A stretch of DNA of 46,155 bases from Terriglobia bacterium (GTDB taxonomy: Bacteria; Acidobacteriota; Terriglobia; Acidiferrales; UBA7541): assembly GCA_023512135.1 (NCBI GenBank), contig JAIMAG010000019.1:1-46155 (forward strand), read 5' to 3'. The first letter of the stretch is position 1, and the number at the start of each line of letters is the position of its first letter. Made by a program: the position numbers and the translations under genes. Shown here piece after piece: positions 9,853 to 18,301 of the stretch. The notes under the pieces are model-generated. The model was not told the DNA's origin. It saw only the letters and a program-made list of their open reading frames with translations, and searched no databases.

Positions 9853-11160
9853 ATGCAAAAGCGGTTGGCAGCGGGTTCAGCCATTCTGGTGCTGGTGCTT
9901 TTCGGCCTGGGGTTACTGAGTGATGTCCCGGCGCAACAGCAGCAGCAGCCGACCTACACCCGCGCCGAATACGATGCCTACACAGCAGCAGCGGGCGAGC
10001 AGGATGCCCGGCGACGGCTGCAACTGCTGGACGATTTCGTCAATAAGTTCCCGCAATCCACCCTGCTGCCTTACATCAACCGGCTCTACTATCTGACCTA
10101 CAGCCAGCTCCAGAATCACGTGAAGACCATTGAGTACGCCGACCGGGTGCTGGCCACGGGGGATTTGGAACTGGCTTCGCGCCTGGAAGCGCTGGTAGCG
10201 CGGGCGCAGGCCTTCTACCTGGCGTACAGCAGTCAGCAGCTCACCAGCGACGACGCTGTGCGTCGCGCCGGTCAGGCCGCGCGCCAGGGCTTGGAAGTGA
10301 TCGAACAGTGGCCGCGGCCCGAGCAGATGACGCCCGAGCAATACGAACAGCAGCGGCGCGGCCTGCGAATCCTGATGAACACGGTGGCGGGCATGGCCGA
10401 GTTGCATTTGAAAAATTACGCCGCCGCCATCCCCTTTCTGCGCGCGGCCCTGCAGCTCGATCCGAACGACGCCCTCAATCACTATCGGTTGGGCCTGGCC
10501 TACCTGCAGAAACAGCCGCCGCAGCCCATGGATGGTTTCTGGGAGTTGGCGCGATCCATCGCGCTGAAACCACCCAACGAAGCTCAGCTTCGCAGCTATC
10601 TCCGCAATCAGTTGTTGTTCTATCAGCGCACCGGCTGCCCGGAACTGCTCGATCAGCAGATGAATGAACTGCTTGCGCTGGCCGGCGCGGGCGGGGAACG
10701 GCCGCCGGAGTATCACATCCCGAGCGCAGAGGAACTGGAGCAGGTTCGTGCGCAGAGCAGCAACGTCATCGCGGACCTGCGTGCCGGCGGCGAGTCGGCC
10801 CGCAAGCTCTTTCTGGCCACCTGCGGGTTGGAGTTCCCCTTGATTGTCGCCAAAGCGATTGAGGTCGGCCCGGGGAACGAGTCGGTCGTGATCCGTGCCT
10901 ACACTTCGCCGCTGGTTGACGCCGAAGCCATGCAGAGCGACCTCGAAGCCGCTACCGAAGCGAACATTGAAATCCGCGTGGTCGGCCAGCCCGAAGCCGC
11001 GCGGCTGTCCAGAGACGATTACTTCCGTTTCTCCGGCACGCTGGCCGGCTATCAGCCCGAGCCCTTCCTGCTCCGCTTCCAGGAGTGCAAGGTGAACCCG
11101 GAAGACATCCCTGCCGAACGGGGTCAGCCCGCCAAGCGCGGCAAGCGGCCCGGTCGGTAA
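9853..11160 (+). CDS. Exported TPR-repeat protein of unknown function
   Basis: A 435-residue protein. Residues 1-28 are a signal peptide: positive start MQKR, a hydrophobic core, and a likely cut after VPA or AQ. A Gln-rich linker follows, then helical repeats. The clearest TPR lies near residues 180-245, with LHLKNYAAAIPFLRAALQLDPNDALNHYRLGLAYL split across two helices. The C-terminal ~100 residues look beta-rich, with TCGLEFPLIVAKAIEVG, and carry no motif I recognise. The ATG at 9853 has AGGAGG at 9841-9846 seven bases upstream, so a longer in-frame start at 9703 is rejected. It is probably periplasmic or outer-membrane associated and may scaffold other proteins; that is inference from TPR and signal peptide only. 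A terminator follows at 11188. Confidence 0.8.
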   Translation: MQKRLAAGSAILVLVLFGLGLLSDVPAQQQQQPTYTRAEYDAYTAAAGEQDARRRLQLLDDFVNKFPQSTLLPYINRLYYLTYSQLQNHVKTIEYADRVLATGDLELASRLEALVARAQAFYLAYSSQQLTSDDAVRRAGQAARQGLEVIEQWPRPEQMTPEQYEQQRRGLRILMNTVAGMAELHLKNYAAAIPFLRAALQLDPNDALNHYRLGLAYLQKQPPQPMDGFWELARSIALKPPNEAQLRSYLRNQLLFYQRTGCPELLDQQMNELLALAGAGGERPPEYHIPSAEELEQVRAQSSNVIADLRAGGESARKLFLATCGLEFPLIVAKAIEVGPGNESVVIRAYTSPLVDAEAMQSDLEAATEANIEIRVVGQPEAARLSRDDYFRFSGTLAGYQPEPFLLRFQECKVNPEDIPAERGQPAKRGKRPGR

Positions 11161-11187
11161 CGCACGCGGACGAATCCCGTTCCTCGC

Positions 11188-11222
11188 GGCCCCGGCAGTT
11201 TCGGGGCCGTTTTGCTTTTTTT
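11188..11222 (+). terminator. Rho-independent terminator after the TPR gene
   Basis: A GC-rich stem GGCCCCG (11188-11194) pairs with CGGGGCC (11202-11208) around a 7-base loop. It is followed by a T-rich run of 14 bases interrupted by one GC. It lies 28 bases after the TPR stop codon. It is on the side of the convergent Fis-like gene, which lacks its own T-tract on the minus strand. Confidence 0.85.
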
Positions 11223-11234
11223 CGCTGAGGTGTT

Positions 11235-11459
11235 TCAGGAGGCGCGGCGCCGCACACGCCGGTCGATTTTGTAAAGCTCGATTTTGCGGCTCAGTGTGTT
11301 GCGGTGGATGCCCAGTTCGCGGGCGGCGCGGGACTGGTTCCCTTTGGTGCGTTCCAGCACGTGCTTGATGAACTTTTTTTCGAATTCTTCCACGGCCTCT
11401 TCGAACAGAATGCCTTTTTCGACCATCTGACCGATCAGGGCTTCCAGTTGATCTTTCAC
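11235..11459 (-). CDS. Small Fis-type helix-turn-helix DNA-binding protein
   Basis: A 74-residue protein. The C-terminal half (about 37-68: KHVLERTKGNQSRAARELG, then IHRNTLSRKIELY) matches the Fis-type HTH_8 domain found in Fis and at the C-terminus of NtrC-family activators. The N-terminal half is acidic and helical and could form the dimer. No AAA+ or receiver domain is attached, so this is a stand-alone Fis-like protein. It could be a nucleoid-type regulator, or act on specific genes; its targets cannot be seen. It lies 63 bases downstream of purC on the same strand. The AT-containing stretch between them has no clear terminator. Confidence 0.8.
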   Translation of the reverse strand: MKDQLEALIGQMVEKGILFEEAVEEFEKKFIKHVLERTKGNQSRAARELGIHRNTLSRKIELYKIDRRVRRRAS

Positions 11460-11522
11460 GGTCGTATGCTCCGCTGCTACAGGATGCTGTTTCCGGTCTC
11501 TCGTAAAACCCTGTGGTTCGTG

Positions 11523-12407
11523 TCAGCTCAGTTCGCGTCCGGTGAGCCGACGGAAGGCCTCCCGGTAGCGGTCGCGGGTTCCGGTGACCACCTCCGCGGG
11601 AAGTTCCGGCGCCGGCGGCTGCTTGTTCCAGCCGATATGTTCAAGGTAATCGCGCACAAACTGCTTGTCGAACGAAGGCTGCGGGCGGCCGGGGACGTAA
11701 CCGTCTGCGGGCCAGAACCGGGAGGAATCCGGCGTCAGGGCTTCGTCGATCCAGATCAGTTCGCCCCGCAGCAGGCCGAACTCGAATTTCGTGTCGGCAA
11801 TGATGATCCCGCGTTCGCGTGCGTAGGCGCTGGCGCGGCGGTAGATTTCCAGACTCAGTTCGCGGACGCGCTCGGCCAGCGGACGCCCGATGCGCGCTGC
11901 AGCTTCTTCGAAGCTGATGTTTTCGTCGTGTCCAGTGGTGGCCTTGGTGGCCGGCGTGAAGATCGGCTCGGGCAACTGCTCGGATTCGCGCAAGCCGGCG
12001 GGCAGCGGAATGCCGCACACCGCCCCGGTCTTTTGGTAATCCTTCCAACCTGATCCCGCCAGATAGCCTCGCACCACGCATTCGATCAGCAGCGGATCGG
12101 CACGATGCACCAGCATGGAGCGGCCCGCGAGCAGGGGAGCAAAGTCCGCCAGCTCGGCTGGCCACTCCGTTGCCGTGATCACGTGGTTGGGAACCAGATC
12201 GCGCAGCCGCTCGAACCAGAACAGCGACAACTGCGTGAGCACGCGGCCCTTGTCCGGGATGGGCGTGGGCAGCACGACGTCGAACGCCGAAATGCGGTCG
12301 GTGGTGACAATCAGCAGCCGGTCACCCAGCTCGTAGATGTCCCGCACCTTCCCGCGCGAGCGAAGCCGCACGCCCGGCAGTTCGGTTTGCCACACCGTTG
12401 GATGCAT
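11523..12407 (-). CDS. purC: Phosphoribosylaminoimidazole-succinocarboxamide synthase
   Basis: A 294-residue SAICAR synthetase of the longer (~300-residue, ADE1-like) type. It joins aspartate to CAIR with ATP in de novo purine synthesis. Recognisable blocks are RGKVRDIYELGDRLLIVTTDR with ISAFDVVLP, ECVVRGYLAGSGWKDY, TPATKATTGHDENIS, IIADTKFEFGL and the closing DEALTPDSSRFWP with SFDKQFVRDYLE. The ATG at 12407 is chosen because the conserved N-terminus begins there; the open frame continues upstream for 57 residues that look like untranslated sequence. Single-gene unit between smc and the Fis-like gene. Confidence 0.95.
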   Translation of the reverse strand: MHPTVWQTELPGVRLRSRGKVRDIYELGDRLLIVTTDRISAFDVVLPTPIPDKGRVLTQLSLFWFERLRDLVPNHVITATEWPAELADFAPLLAGRSMLVHRADPLLIECVVRGYLAGSGWKDYQKTGAVCGIPLPAGLRESEQLPEPIFTPATKATTGHDENISFEEAAARIGRPLAERVRELSLEIYRRASAYARERGIIIADTKFEFGLLRGELIWIDEALTPDSSRFWPADGYVPGRPQPSFDKQFVRDYLEHIGWNKQPPAPELPAEVVTGTRDRYREAFRRLTGRELS

Positions 12408-12582
12408 CGCCGGAGATGCCACCACACCTGGCCCCCGAAAAACGCGGCGTATTCTAGCGCAGTGCGCCGGGAAGTCAACGGGGAAGAAAAACGAAACTGT
12501 GGAAGCCGCGAAGCATGTGGCATGCGCAAGCTGGCGGCGCTGCCGCTTCATCGCGCAGCGACGCCGAGCGCGCAGCACGCAC

Positions 12583-15500
12583 TCAGGCGGCCGAAGAAGC
12601 TGCTGCCTGCGCGGCCGCCGGCTCGCTCGTCTGCGGCTGCTCCCAGCGAACCGAAACGAGTTTGCTCACGCCCGGCTCCTGCATGGTGACGCCGTAGAGC
12701 ACCGGCGCCATCTCCATGGTGCGGCGGTTGTGGGTAACGATGATGAACTGTGTCTTGTCGCTCATCTCCGCAATCAGCCGGGTGAAGCGGCCGATGTTGG
12801 CTTCGTCGAGCGGCGCATCCACTTCGTCGAGAATGCAGAACGGGGAGGGCTGGTACCGGAAAATGGCAATCAGCAAGGCCAGCGCCGCCAGCGCTTTCTC
12901 GCCGCCGGAGAGCAGCAGCACATTCTGCAGACGCTTGCCCGGCGGCTGAGCCACGATGTCGATTCCACACTCGCCCGCGCTGTCCGGCTCGGCCAACCGC
13001 ATCTCGCCGGTACCGCCGCCGAACAGCGTCGCAAAGGCCTGTGCGAAGTGTTCGTTGATGGTGCGGAAGGCCTGCTCGAACTTCTGCCGCGAGACTTCGT
13101 CGAGCTCGCGGATGGTTTGCTGCGTGTCCTGGATCGATTGCACCAGATCATCCCGTTCGCGGGCGAGGAACTGGTAGCGCTGTTCGCATTCGTTGTATTC
13201 CTCGAGCGCCATCATGTTGATCGGCCCGATCGATTCGACGCGGGTGCGCAGGTCGCGATAGCTGGCTTCGGCGGCAGCCAGCTCGGCACCGGCCAGCCGT
13301 TCGGGTTCCTGTGCCAGGAGATCCTCCGGATGCAGGTGCAGCTCCTCCAGGCACGTCGTGCGCAGGTGTTCGCGCTCGGCCTGCATGCGGGCGCGTTCGA
13401 CTTCCTGCGTGCCGCGCTGCTCACGCAGGTCGCCGAGTTGCTGCCGGAGCTGCCGGAGCGCATCTTCCAGCTCTACGAGTCGAACGCGCGTCTGCTCCCA
13501 TTCCGTTTCCAGCGCTGCCCGGCGCTCCTCCAGCCGCGTTTTTTCGGCAGCAAGCGCTTGCTGGCGAAGTTGCTGCTGCTGCGTGGCGGCTTCCAGCTCC
13601 ACCAGTTCGGCAGCCAGGGCGGCGCGCTGCTCGGTCAATGCGGTCTGCTGCTGGCGCACCTGTTCGCGCTCGGCGGCGAGCTGTGCGTGGCGGGCTTCGG
13701 CCGCGGCGAGCCGTTCCGCCAGCGCAGCCAGCGCAGCGCGCTGTGTTGCCGTGCCTTCCTGGTGGGTTTGCAAAGCCGCGCGAAGCTCGGACAGACGTTC
13801 CGCGGCGTGTGCAGCTTCCGCTTCGACGGCTGCCCGCTCAGCGGCAGCATGGTCGCGCTCGGCTACTGCCTGTGCAGCGCGCGCGCGTGCCCGGGCATCG
13901 ATCTCCTGCAATTGGACAAGTTCCGCGCGGGCGTCTGCCAGTTGTTTCTCGCCACGTTCGCATTCGGCACGCGCCTGTTGCCAGGCGTGGCGGGCAGCGA
14001 CCAGCCCCTTTTCCGCCTCCATCTGACGCGCGGTGTACTCGGCCAGTTCCTGTTCGGCTGAGCGAAGCTCGTGGCTGAGTGCGGTGAGAGCGGCCTGTGT
14101 GGTGGCTGCTTCCTGCTCGAGCGCCGCAATGCGCGTCTCAAGGGCGCGGAGCTGGCGCTTGGTCGCCAGCGGGCCGGCTTCGGAGACACGCCCGCCGGTG
14201 ACAATGCGGCCCTGGTAGCAGGTGCCGTCTGGAGTCAGGAACTGGCAGTCGGCATGTTCGGTGGCCAGTCGTTCCGCAATAGCCGCGTTTTCGACCAGAT
14301 AGGCGGAGTGCAGTCGCGGCAGGAAGCGCTTGGCGGCTGGGCCCAGCGGGTCACGGAAATGAATCAGCCGATCCAGGCGCGCGATCACACCGGGCAGGGC
14401 CGTCAGCGTCGTCGCAGGCTCTTCCGGCCGCCCGAAGTACTGGCGCAACGAGTCCACAAAGAAGCTTGCGCGGCCGCCCACTTCGTCGCGGAGCAGGGCA
14501 ATGCCGGCGCGGGCGTGGTCGTAGGTTTCCACGACCACATACTCCAGCTCTTCGTGCAGAAACTGTTCGATGGCGGCTTCGTACGGCTCCTCGACTTCCG
14601 CATAGTCGGCCAGCACGCCGATGGCACGGAACCCGCGGGCGGAACCTTCGCCGTTGGCCGCAAACAGTTTCTGGACTGCGCTGGCTGAATAGGTGTGCTC
14701 GTCGAGAATCTGCTGCAGCGAAGTGCGGCGCGCGCGGGCATCGGCCAGCTCTTCCCGGAGCCGGTCGAAGCGCTCGCTGGTTTCGGCTTGCTGACGGCGG
14801 AGCTCGGCTAGCCGCGTGCGGAGCGCCGCGACCGCGTCGGTCAGACGACGCGCTTCCGCCTCGGCGCCGTCGTGGGCCGCGCGAGCTTCGGCTTCACGTG
14901 TCCGGCTTTGCTGCACCTGCTCGGCCAGCGCGGTCAGCGACGCCTGCCGGCGGGCGAGGTCTTCGGCGCAATGCGCCAGAGTTTGCTCGGCCTGGGCGCA
15001 TTCGGCGTGGAGCCGGGCGAGTCTGTCGGCCAGTGTATCGGCGGCGCGGCGAAGCTCAGCGAGGCGTGTGGTGGTGTTGCGCTCCTGCTCCGCGAGCGCG
15101 GCTCCTTCTGCAGCCTGCCGGTGGAGCGCTTCGTGCAGCCGGCTGTGTTCGGCGCGGAGCGCAGCGAGCGCTTCGACGTGCTCAGCCAGCGCCGCATCGA
15201 GCTGCGCTTGCTGCGCGGCATTCTGCTCGACTGCCCCAGCCAACTGTTCGTTGCGGGCGGCGAGCTCCGCCCTCCGTTCCCGGTTGAAGCCGATACGGTT
15301 CTCCGCGCGGTCGAGTTCGAGTGCGGTCTGGCCGAGCTGGTTCTGGTTTTGACGGATTTCTCCTTCTAGGGCATAGCTGCGGGCCGTGAGCCGTTCGTGC
15401 TCCGCTTCCAGTTGCTGCAGCCGCGCGGCAGTTTCCGCTTCCTGAGCGGCGATTTCTCCCAGCCGTTGCTCGATGCGCGTGGCTTCGGCTTCGAGCTCGC

Positions 15501-16344
15501 CCGCCTTGCCCGCCAGCACCCGGCGAAGCAGCGTGCGCATCTGCTCGCGCAGCTCGGCGTAGCGACGTGCTTTCGACGCTTGCCGTCGCAGCGAGGCCAG
15601 TTGCTTTTCCACCTCCACCAGGATGTCGTTCACGCGCGCCAGGTTCAACTTGGAAGATTCCAGCTTGGCTTCGGCCAGCCGGCGCTTGGTCTTGTATTTG
15701 GTGACGCCGGCCGCTTCTTCGATGATCGCGCGCCGCTCGAGCGGCTTGGAGCTGAGAATCTGGCCGATGCGTCCCTGTTCGATGATGGCATAGGAGTTCG
15801 GGCCCAGCCCGACGCCCATGAACAGCTCCTGGATATCGCGCAGGCGCGCCACGCGGCCGTTGATCAGGTACTCGCTCTGTCCGGAGCGGTACAGGCGCCG
15901 CCCGATGACCAATTCTCCGGGCTTCAGGTGCAGGTGGTGGCGAACCGGCCCTTTGCGTTTCGCGGCGTCCGTGGCTGATGGGCTTTCGTCAGGGTCCGCC
16001 GCGGAGGCCTCTCCGGCGGTGGCGGCCGCTTCCGCATCCGTCGCGGCCAGAACTTTCTCTGCGGCCGCCGCCAGCTCGGGATCCACCAGGGTCAGGGAAA
16101 CTTCGGCTAGGCCCATCGGCGGACGTTTCTGCGTGCCGTTGAAGATGCAGTCGGCCATCCGCTCGGCGCGGAGCGATTTGTGGCTCTGCTCACCGAGCAC
16201 CCAGCTGATGGCGTCCACAATGTTCGACTTCCCGCAACCGTTTGGGCCCACGATGCAGGTTACGCCGTTGCCGCTGAAGGTCAGCGTGGTGCGCTCGCAA
16301 AAGGATTTGAAACCCAACAGGTCCACTTTCCGAAGTTTCAGCAA
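12583..16344 (-). CDS. smc: Chromosome segregation/condensation protein SMC
   Basis: About 1253 residues of a bacterial SMC ATPase that, with ScpA/ScpB, extrudes and organises chromosomal DNA. Head N-lobe: LGFKSFCERT and Walker A GPNGCGKSN (33-41). Long coiled coils flank a hinge at about 550-715. Head C-lobe: signature LLSGGEKA near 1143 and Walker B CILDEVDAPLDEAN near 1171. Between EVSLTLVDPE and LVIGRRLYRSGQSEYLING the head carries a ~55-residue Ala/Glu/Asp-rich insert. TTG at 16344 is taken as start: it has AAGGGG just upstream and is followed directly by the family N-terminus. A TTG at 16392 without ribosome-binding site is the alternative. A -10 TATAAT lies upstream on this strand at 16409-16414. 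Confidence 0.95.
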   Translation of the reverse strand: MLKLRKVDLLGFKSFCERTTLTFSGNGVTCIVGPNGCGKSNIVDAISWVLGEQSHKSLRAERMADCIFNGTQKRPPMGLAEVSLTLVDPELAAAAEKVLAATDAEAAATAGEASAADPDESPSATDAAKRKGPVRHHLHLKPGELVIGRRLYRSGQSEYLINGRVARLRDIQELFMGVGLGPNSYAIIEQGRIGQILSSKPLERRAIIEEAAGVTKYKTKRRLAEAKLESSKLNLARVNDILVEVEKQLASLRRQASKARRYAELREQMRTLLRRVLAGKAGELEAEATRIEQRLGEIAAQEAETAARLQQLEAEHERLTARSYALEGEIRQNQNQLGQTALELDRAENRIGFNRERRAELAARNEQLAGAVEQNAAQQAQLDAALAEHVEALAALRAEHSRLHEALHRQAAEGAALAEQERNTTTRLAELRRAADTLADRLARLHAECAQAEQTLAHCAEDLARRQASLTALAEQVQQSRTREAEARAAHDGAEAEARRLTDAVAALRTRLAELRRQQAETSERFDRLREELADARARRTSLQQILDEHTYSASAVQKLFAANGEGSARGFRAIGVLADYAEVEEPYEAAIEQFLHEELEYVVVETYDHARAGIALLRDEVGGRASFFVDSLRQYFGRPEEPATTLTALPGVIARLDRLIHFRDPLGPAAKRFLPRLHSAYLVENAAIAERLATEHADCQFLTPDGTCYQGRIVTGGRVSEAGPLATKRQLRALETRIAALEQEAATTQAALTALSHELRSAEQELAEYTARQMEAEKGLVAARHAWQQARAECERGEKQLADARAELVQLQEIDARARARAAQAVAERDHAAAERAAVEAEAAHAAERLSELRAALQTHQEGTATQRAALAALAERLAAAEARHAQLAAEREQVRQQQTALTEQRAALAAELVELEAATQQQQLRQQALAAEKTRLEERRAALETEWEQTRVRLVELEDALRQLRQQLGDLREQRGTQEVERARMQAEREHLRTTCLEELHLHPEDLLAQEPERLAGAELAAAEASYRDLRTRVESIGPINMMALEEYNECEQRYQFLARERDDLVQSIQDTQQTIRELDEVSRQKFEQAFRTINEHFAQAFATLFGGGTGEMRLAEPDSAGECGIDIVAQPPGKRLQNVLLLSGGEKALAALALLIAIFRYQPSPFCILDEVDAPLDEANIGRFTRLIAEMSDKTQFIIVTHNRRTMEMAPVLYGVTMQEPGVSKLVSVRWEQPQTSEPAAAQAAASSAA

Positions 16345-16408
16345 GGTCGCCCCTTTGCTCTCCTGAATGCTCCTGTGCGCGCCGCCGTGCAACAGAACGG
16401 CTGAGCCG

Positions 16409-16414
16409 ATTATA
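16409..16414 (-). promoter_or_regulatory. -10 box for smc
   Basis: Perfect TATAAT on the minus strand, 65 bases upstream of the preferred TTG start. The -35 region is poor (GGGTAA at a 17-base spacing), so strength is uncertain. The rest of the 344-base smc/cysS divergent gap (16345-16688) holds the cysS promoter and otherwise nothing I recognise. Confidence 0.5.
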
Positions 16415-16634
16415 CGGAGAGCACCGTGTTTTTACCCGGGGGAAGTTGATCGCCGACAAAAACAGTCCGGAGGGGGAATCGCCCGCGCGGCAGAGGAATG
16501 CCCGGCGAGCCTTCACCGAAAACCCATCCGCTGGCGCTTGCGGATCGGTTGTCAAACTAACACAGCACAACGCGCCTGTAAAGCGCAGCCGGCTGCTTGT
16601 GCCGCGAGGGTTACATCGCGCCGCAGGCTGGATT

Positions 16635-16663
16635 TTGCGGTGGGGATGGGCGTCGGCTAGAAT
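16635..16663 (+). promoter_or_regulatory. Promoter for cysS
   Basis: TTGCGG (16635-16640), 17 bases, TAGAAT (16658-16663). The start would be near 16670, 19 bases before the ATG at 16689. Confidence 0.6.
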
Positions 16664-16688
16664 GGCGCGCTGTCATCCGGTCGAGCCG

Positions 16689-18128
16689 ATGGAGCCGATT
16701 CGGTTTCACAACACGCTGACTGGCCGGCTTGAACCTTTCGAGCCGCTCCACCCGGGCGAGGTGCGCATCTACACCTGCGGCCCGACCGTCTACGACTACG
16801 CGCACATCGGCAACTACCGCACGTTTGTTTTTCAAGACATTCTGCGGCGATATCTGCGCTTGCGCGGCTATCGCATCCGGCAGGTAATGAACCTGACGGA
16901 TGTGGACGACCGCATCATCCAGAACGCCGCCGAGCGCGGCATCTCCATCCGCGAGTACACCGAAAAATACGCGCAGGCATTTCTGGAAGACATGCGTGCG
17001 CTGAACATCGAAATGCCGGAGCATCTGGTGCGCGCCACCGACCATATCGAAGAGATGGTCGCGCTGATCGAACGGCTGACGGAAAAAACGTACACCTACC
17101 GGAGCGACGGCTCGATCTACTATCGGATCACCAAATTTCCGGGTTATGGCAAGCTCTCGAAAATTGACCTTTCCGGCGTGCAGGCGGGTGCACGGGTCGA
17201 GGTGGATCGCTACGAAAAAGACGACCCGCGCGATTTTGCCCTCTGGAAAGCGCCCAAGCCGGGCGAACACTTCTGGGAGACGCGCATCGGCCCGGGACGC
17301 CCGGGCTGGCACATCGAGTGCTCGGCGATGGCCATGAAGTATCTGGGCGAAACCCTGGACATCCACACCGGCGGAATCGACCTGGTCTTCCCGCATCACG
17401 AAAACGAAATTGCGCAGTCGGAAGCAGCCACCGGCAAGCCGTTCGTCCGCTACTGGCTGCACGCCGAGCACCTGATTGTCGAAGGCGAGAAGATGTCGAA
17501 ATCGCTCGGCAATTTCTTCACGCTGCGTGACCTGCTGGCGCGCGGACACAGGCCTTCTTCCATCCGCTACCTGCTTGCTTCGGTGCCGTACCGGCGGCAG
17601 TTCAACTTCACCTTCGACGGTCTGCAGCAGGCAGCCAGTTCCGTCGAGCGGCTGCGCAACTTCGTCGTGCGCCTCAAGACAGAGAAATTCCCGCCGGGAA
17701 GCCACGAGCGCATCCGCGAGCGCGTGCGGCAGGCGGAGGCAGCTTTCGAAAATGCTCTGGCCGACGACCTGAACACTGCCGTCGCCCTGGCCGCGACCTT
17801 CGACCTGGTGCGCGAGCTGAACACGGCTGCCGACCACGGCGAGCTCCGCGAGCAGGATGTCCCGGCCGTGCTCGCGTTTCTGGAAAAATTCGATGCCATC
17901 TTTGCCGTGCTCACCGATGACGACGCGGCCAAGATGCGTGCGCTCGGCTTCGCCGCCGCTTCCGCAGAGCTCAGCGACGCCGAAATCGAAGCCCTGGTGG
18001 CCGAACGCCAGGCCGCTCGCAGAAGGCGCGACTTCCAGCGCGCCGACGAAATCCGCGCCCAGCTTGCCGAGCGTGGTATCATCCTGGAAGACACCAGAGA
18101 CGGCGGTGTCCGTTGGAAACGCAAGTGA
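16689..18128 (+). CDS. cysS: Cysteinyl-tRNA synthetase
   Basis: A 479-residue class-I aminoacyl-tRNA synthetase charging tRNA-Cys. Zn ligand Cys30 lies in [17 protein letters not shown], which also contains the HIGN signature (39-42). Further zinc ligands are in WHIECSAM and the HHENE block [13 protein letters not shown]. The KMSKS loop is [10 protein letters not shown] near 268-272. The DALR-type helical domain follows from about 340, and a C-terminal extension ends in [19 protein letters not shown], the usual CysS tail. The ATG at 16689 gives normal family length; the open frame extends 81 codons upstream across its own promoter and is not coding. The tRNA-Cys itself is encoded about 6 kb away at 24419. 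Confidence 0.97.
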   Translation: MEPIRFHNTLTGRLEPFEPLHPGEVRIYTCGPTVYDYAHIGNYRTFVFQDILRRYLRLRGYRIRQVMNLTDVDDRIIQNAAERGISIREYTEKYAQAFLEDMRALNIEMPEHLVRATDHIEEMVALIERLTEKTYTYRSDGSIYYRITKFPGYGKLSKIDLSGVQAGARVEVDRYEKDDPRDFALWKAPKPGEHFWETRIGPGRPGWHIECSAMAMKYLGETLDIHTGGIDLVFPHHENEIAQSEAATGKPFVRYWLHAEHLIVEGEKMSKSLGNFFTLRDLLARGHRPSSIRYLLASVPYRRQFNFTFDGLQQAASSVERLRNFVVRLKTEKFPPGSHERIRERVRQAEAAFENALADDLNTAVALAATFDLVRELNTAADHGELREQDVPAVLAFLEKFDAIFAVLTDDDAAKMRALGFAAASAELSDAEIEALVAERQAARRRRDFQRADEIRAQLAERGIILEDTRDGGVRWKRK

Positions 18129-18301
18129 AAACTCGCCTGGCCCTTTCGCTCCCGAAACACACGTTGCCTGCTCACGACCGTCCCAATCTGTTCGGCGTCG
18201 ATTAACTCGCTCCTCTTCGGCTCCGGGCTGCAGCCGCGCGCAGTTGCAGCGGCAAGGCAGCCCGGGGAGAGCCTCTCCACACCATTTCCGAGGAGGAGAC
18301 C

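Noticed and set aside
12337-14061. Long + strand open frame inside smc
   Set aside because: Antisense shadow of smc; GC-rich codons keep reverse frames open, and it has no domain or ribosome-binding site.
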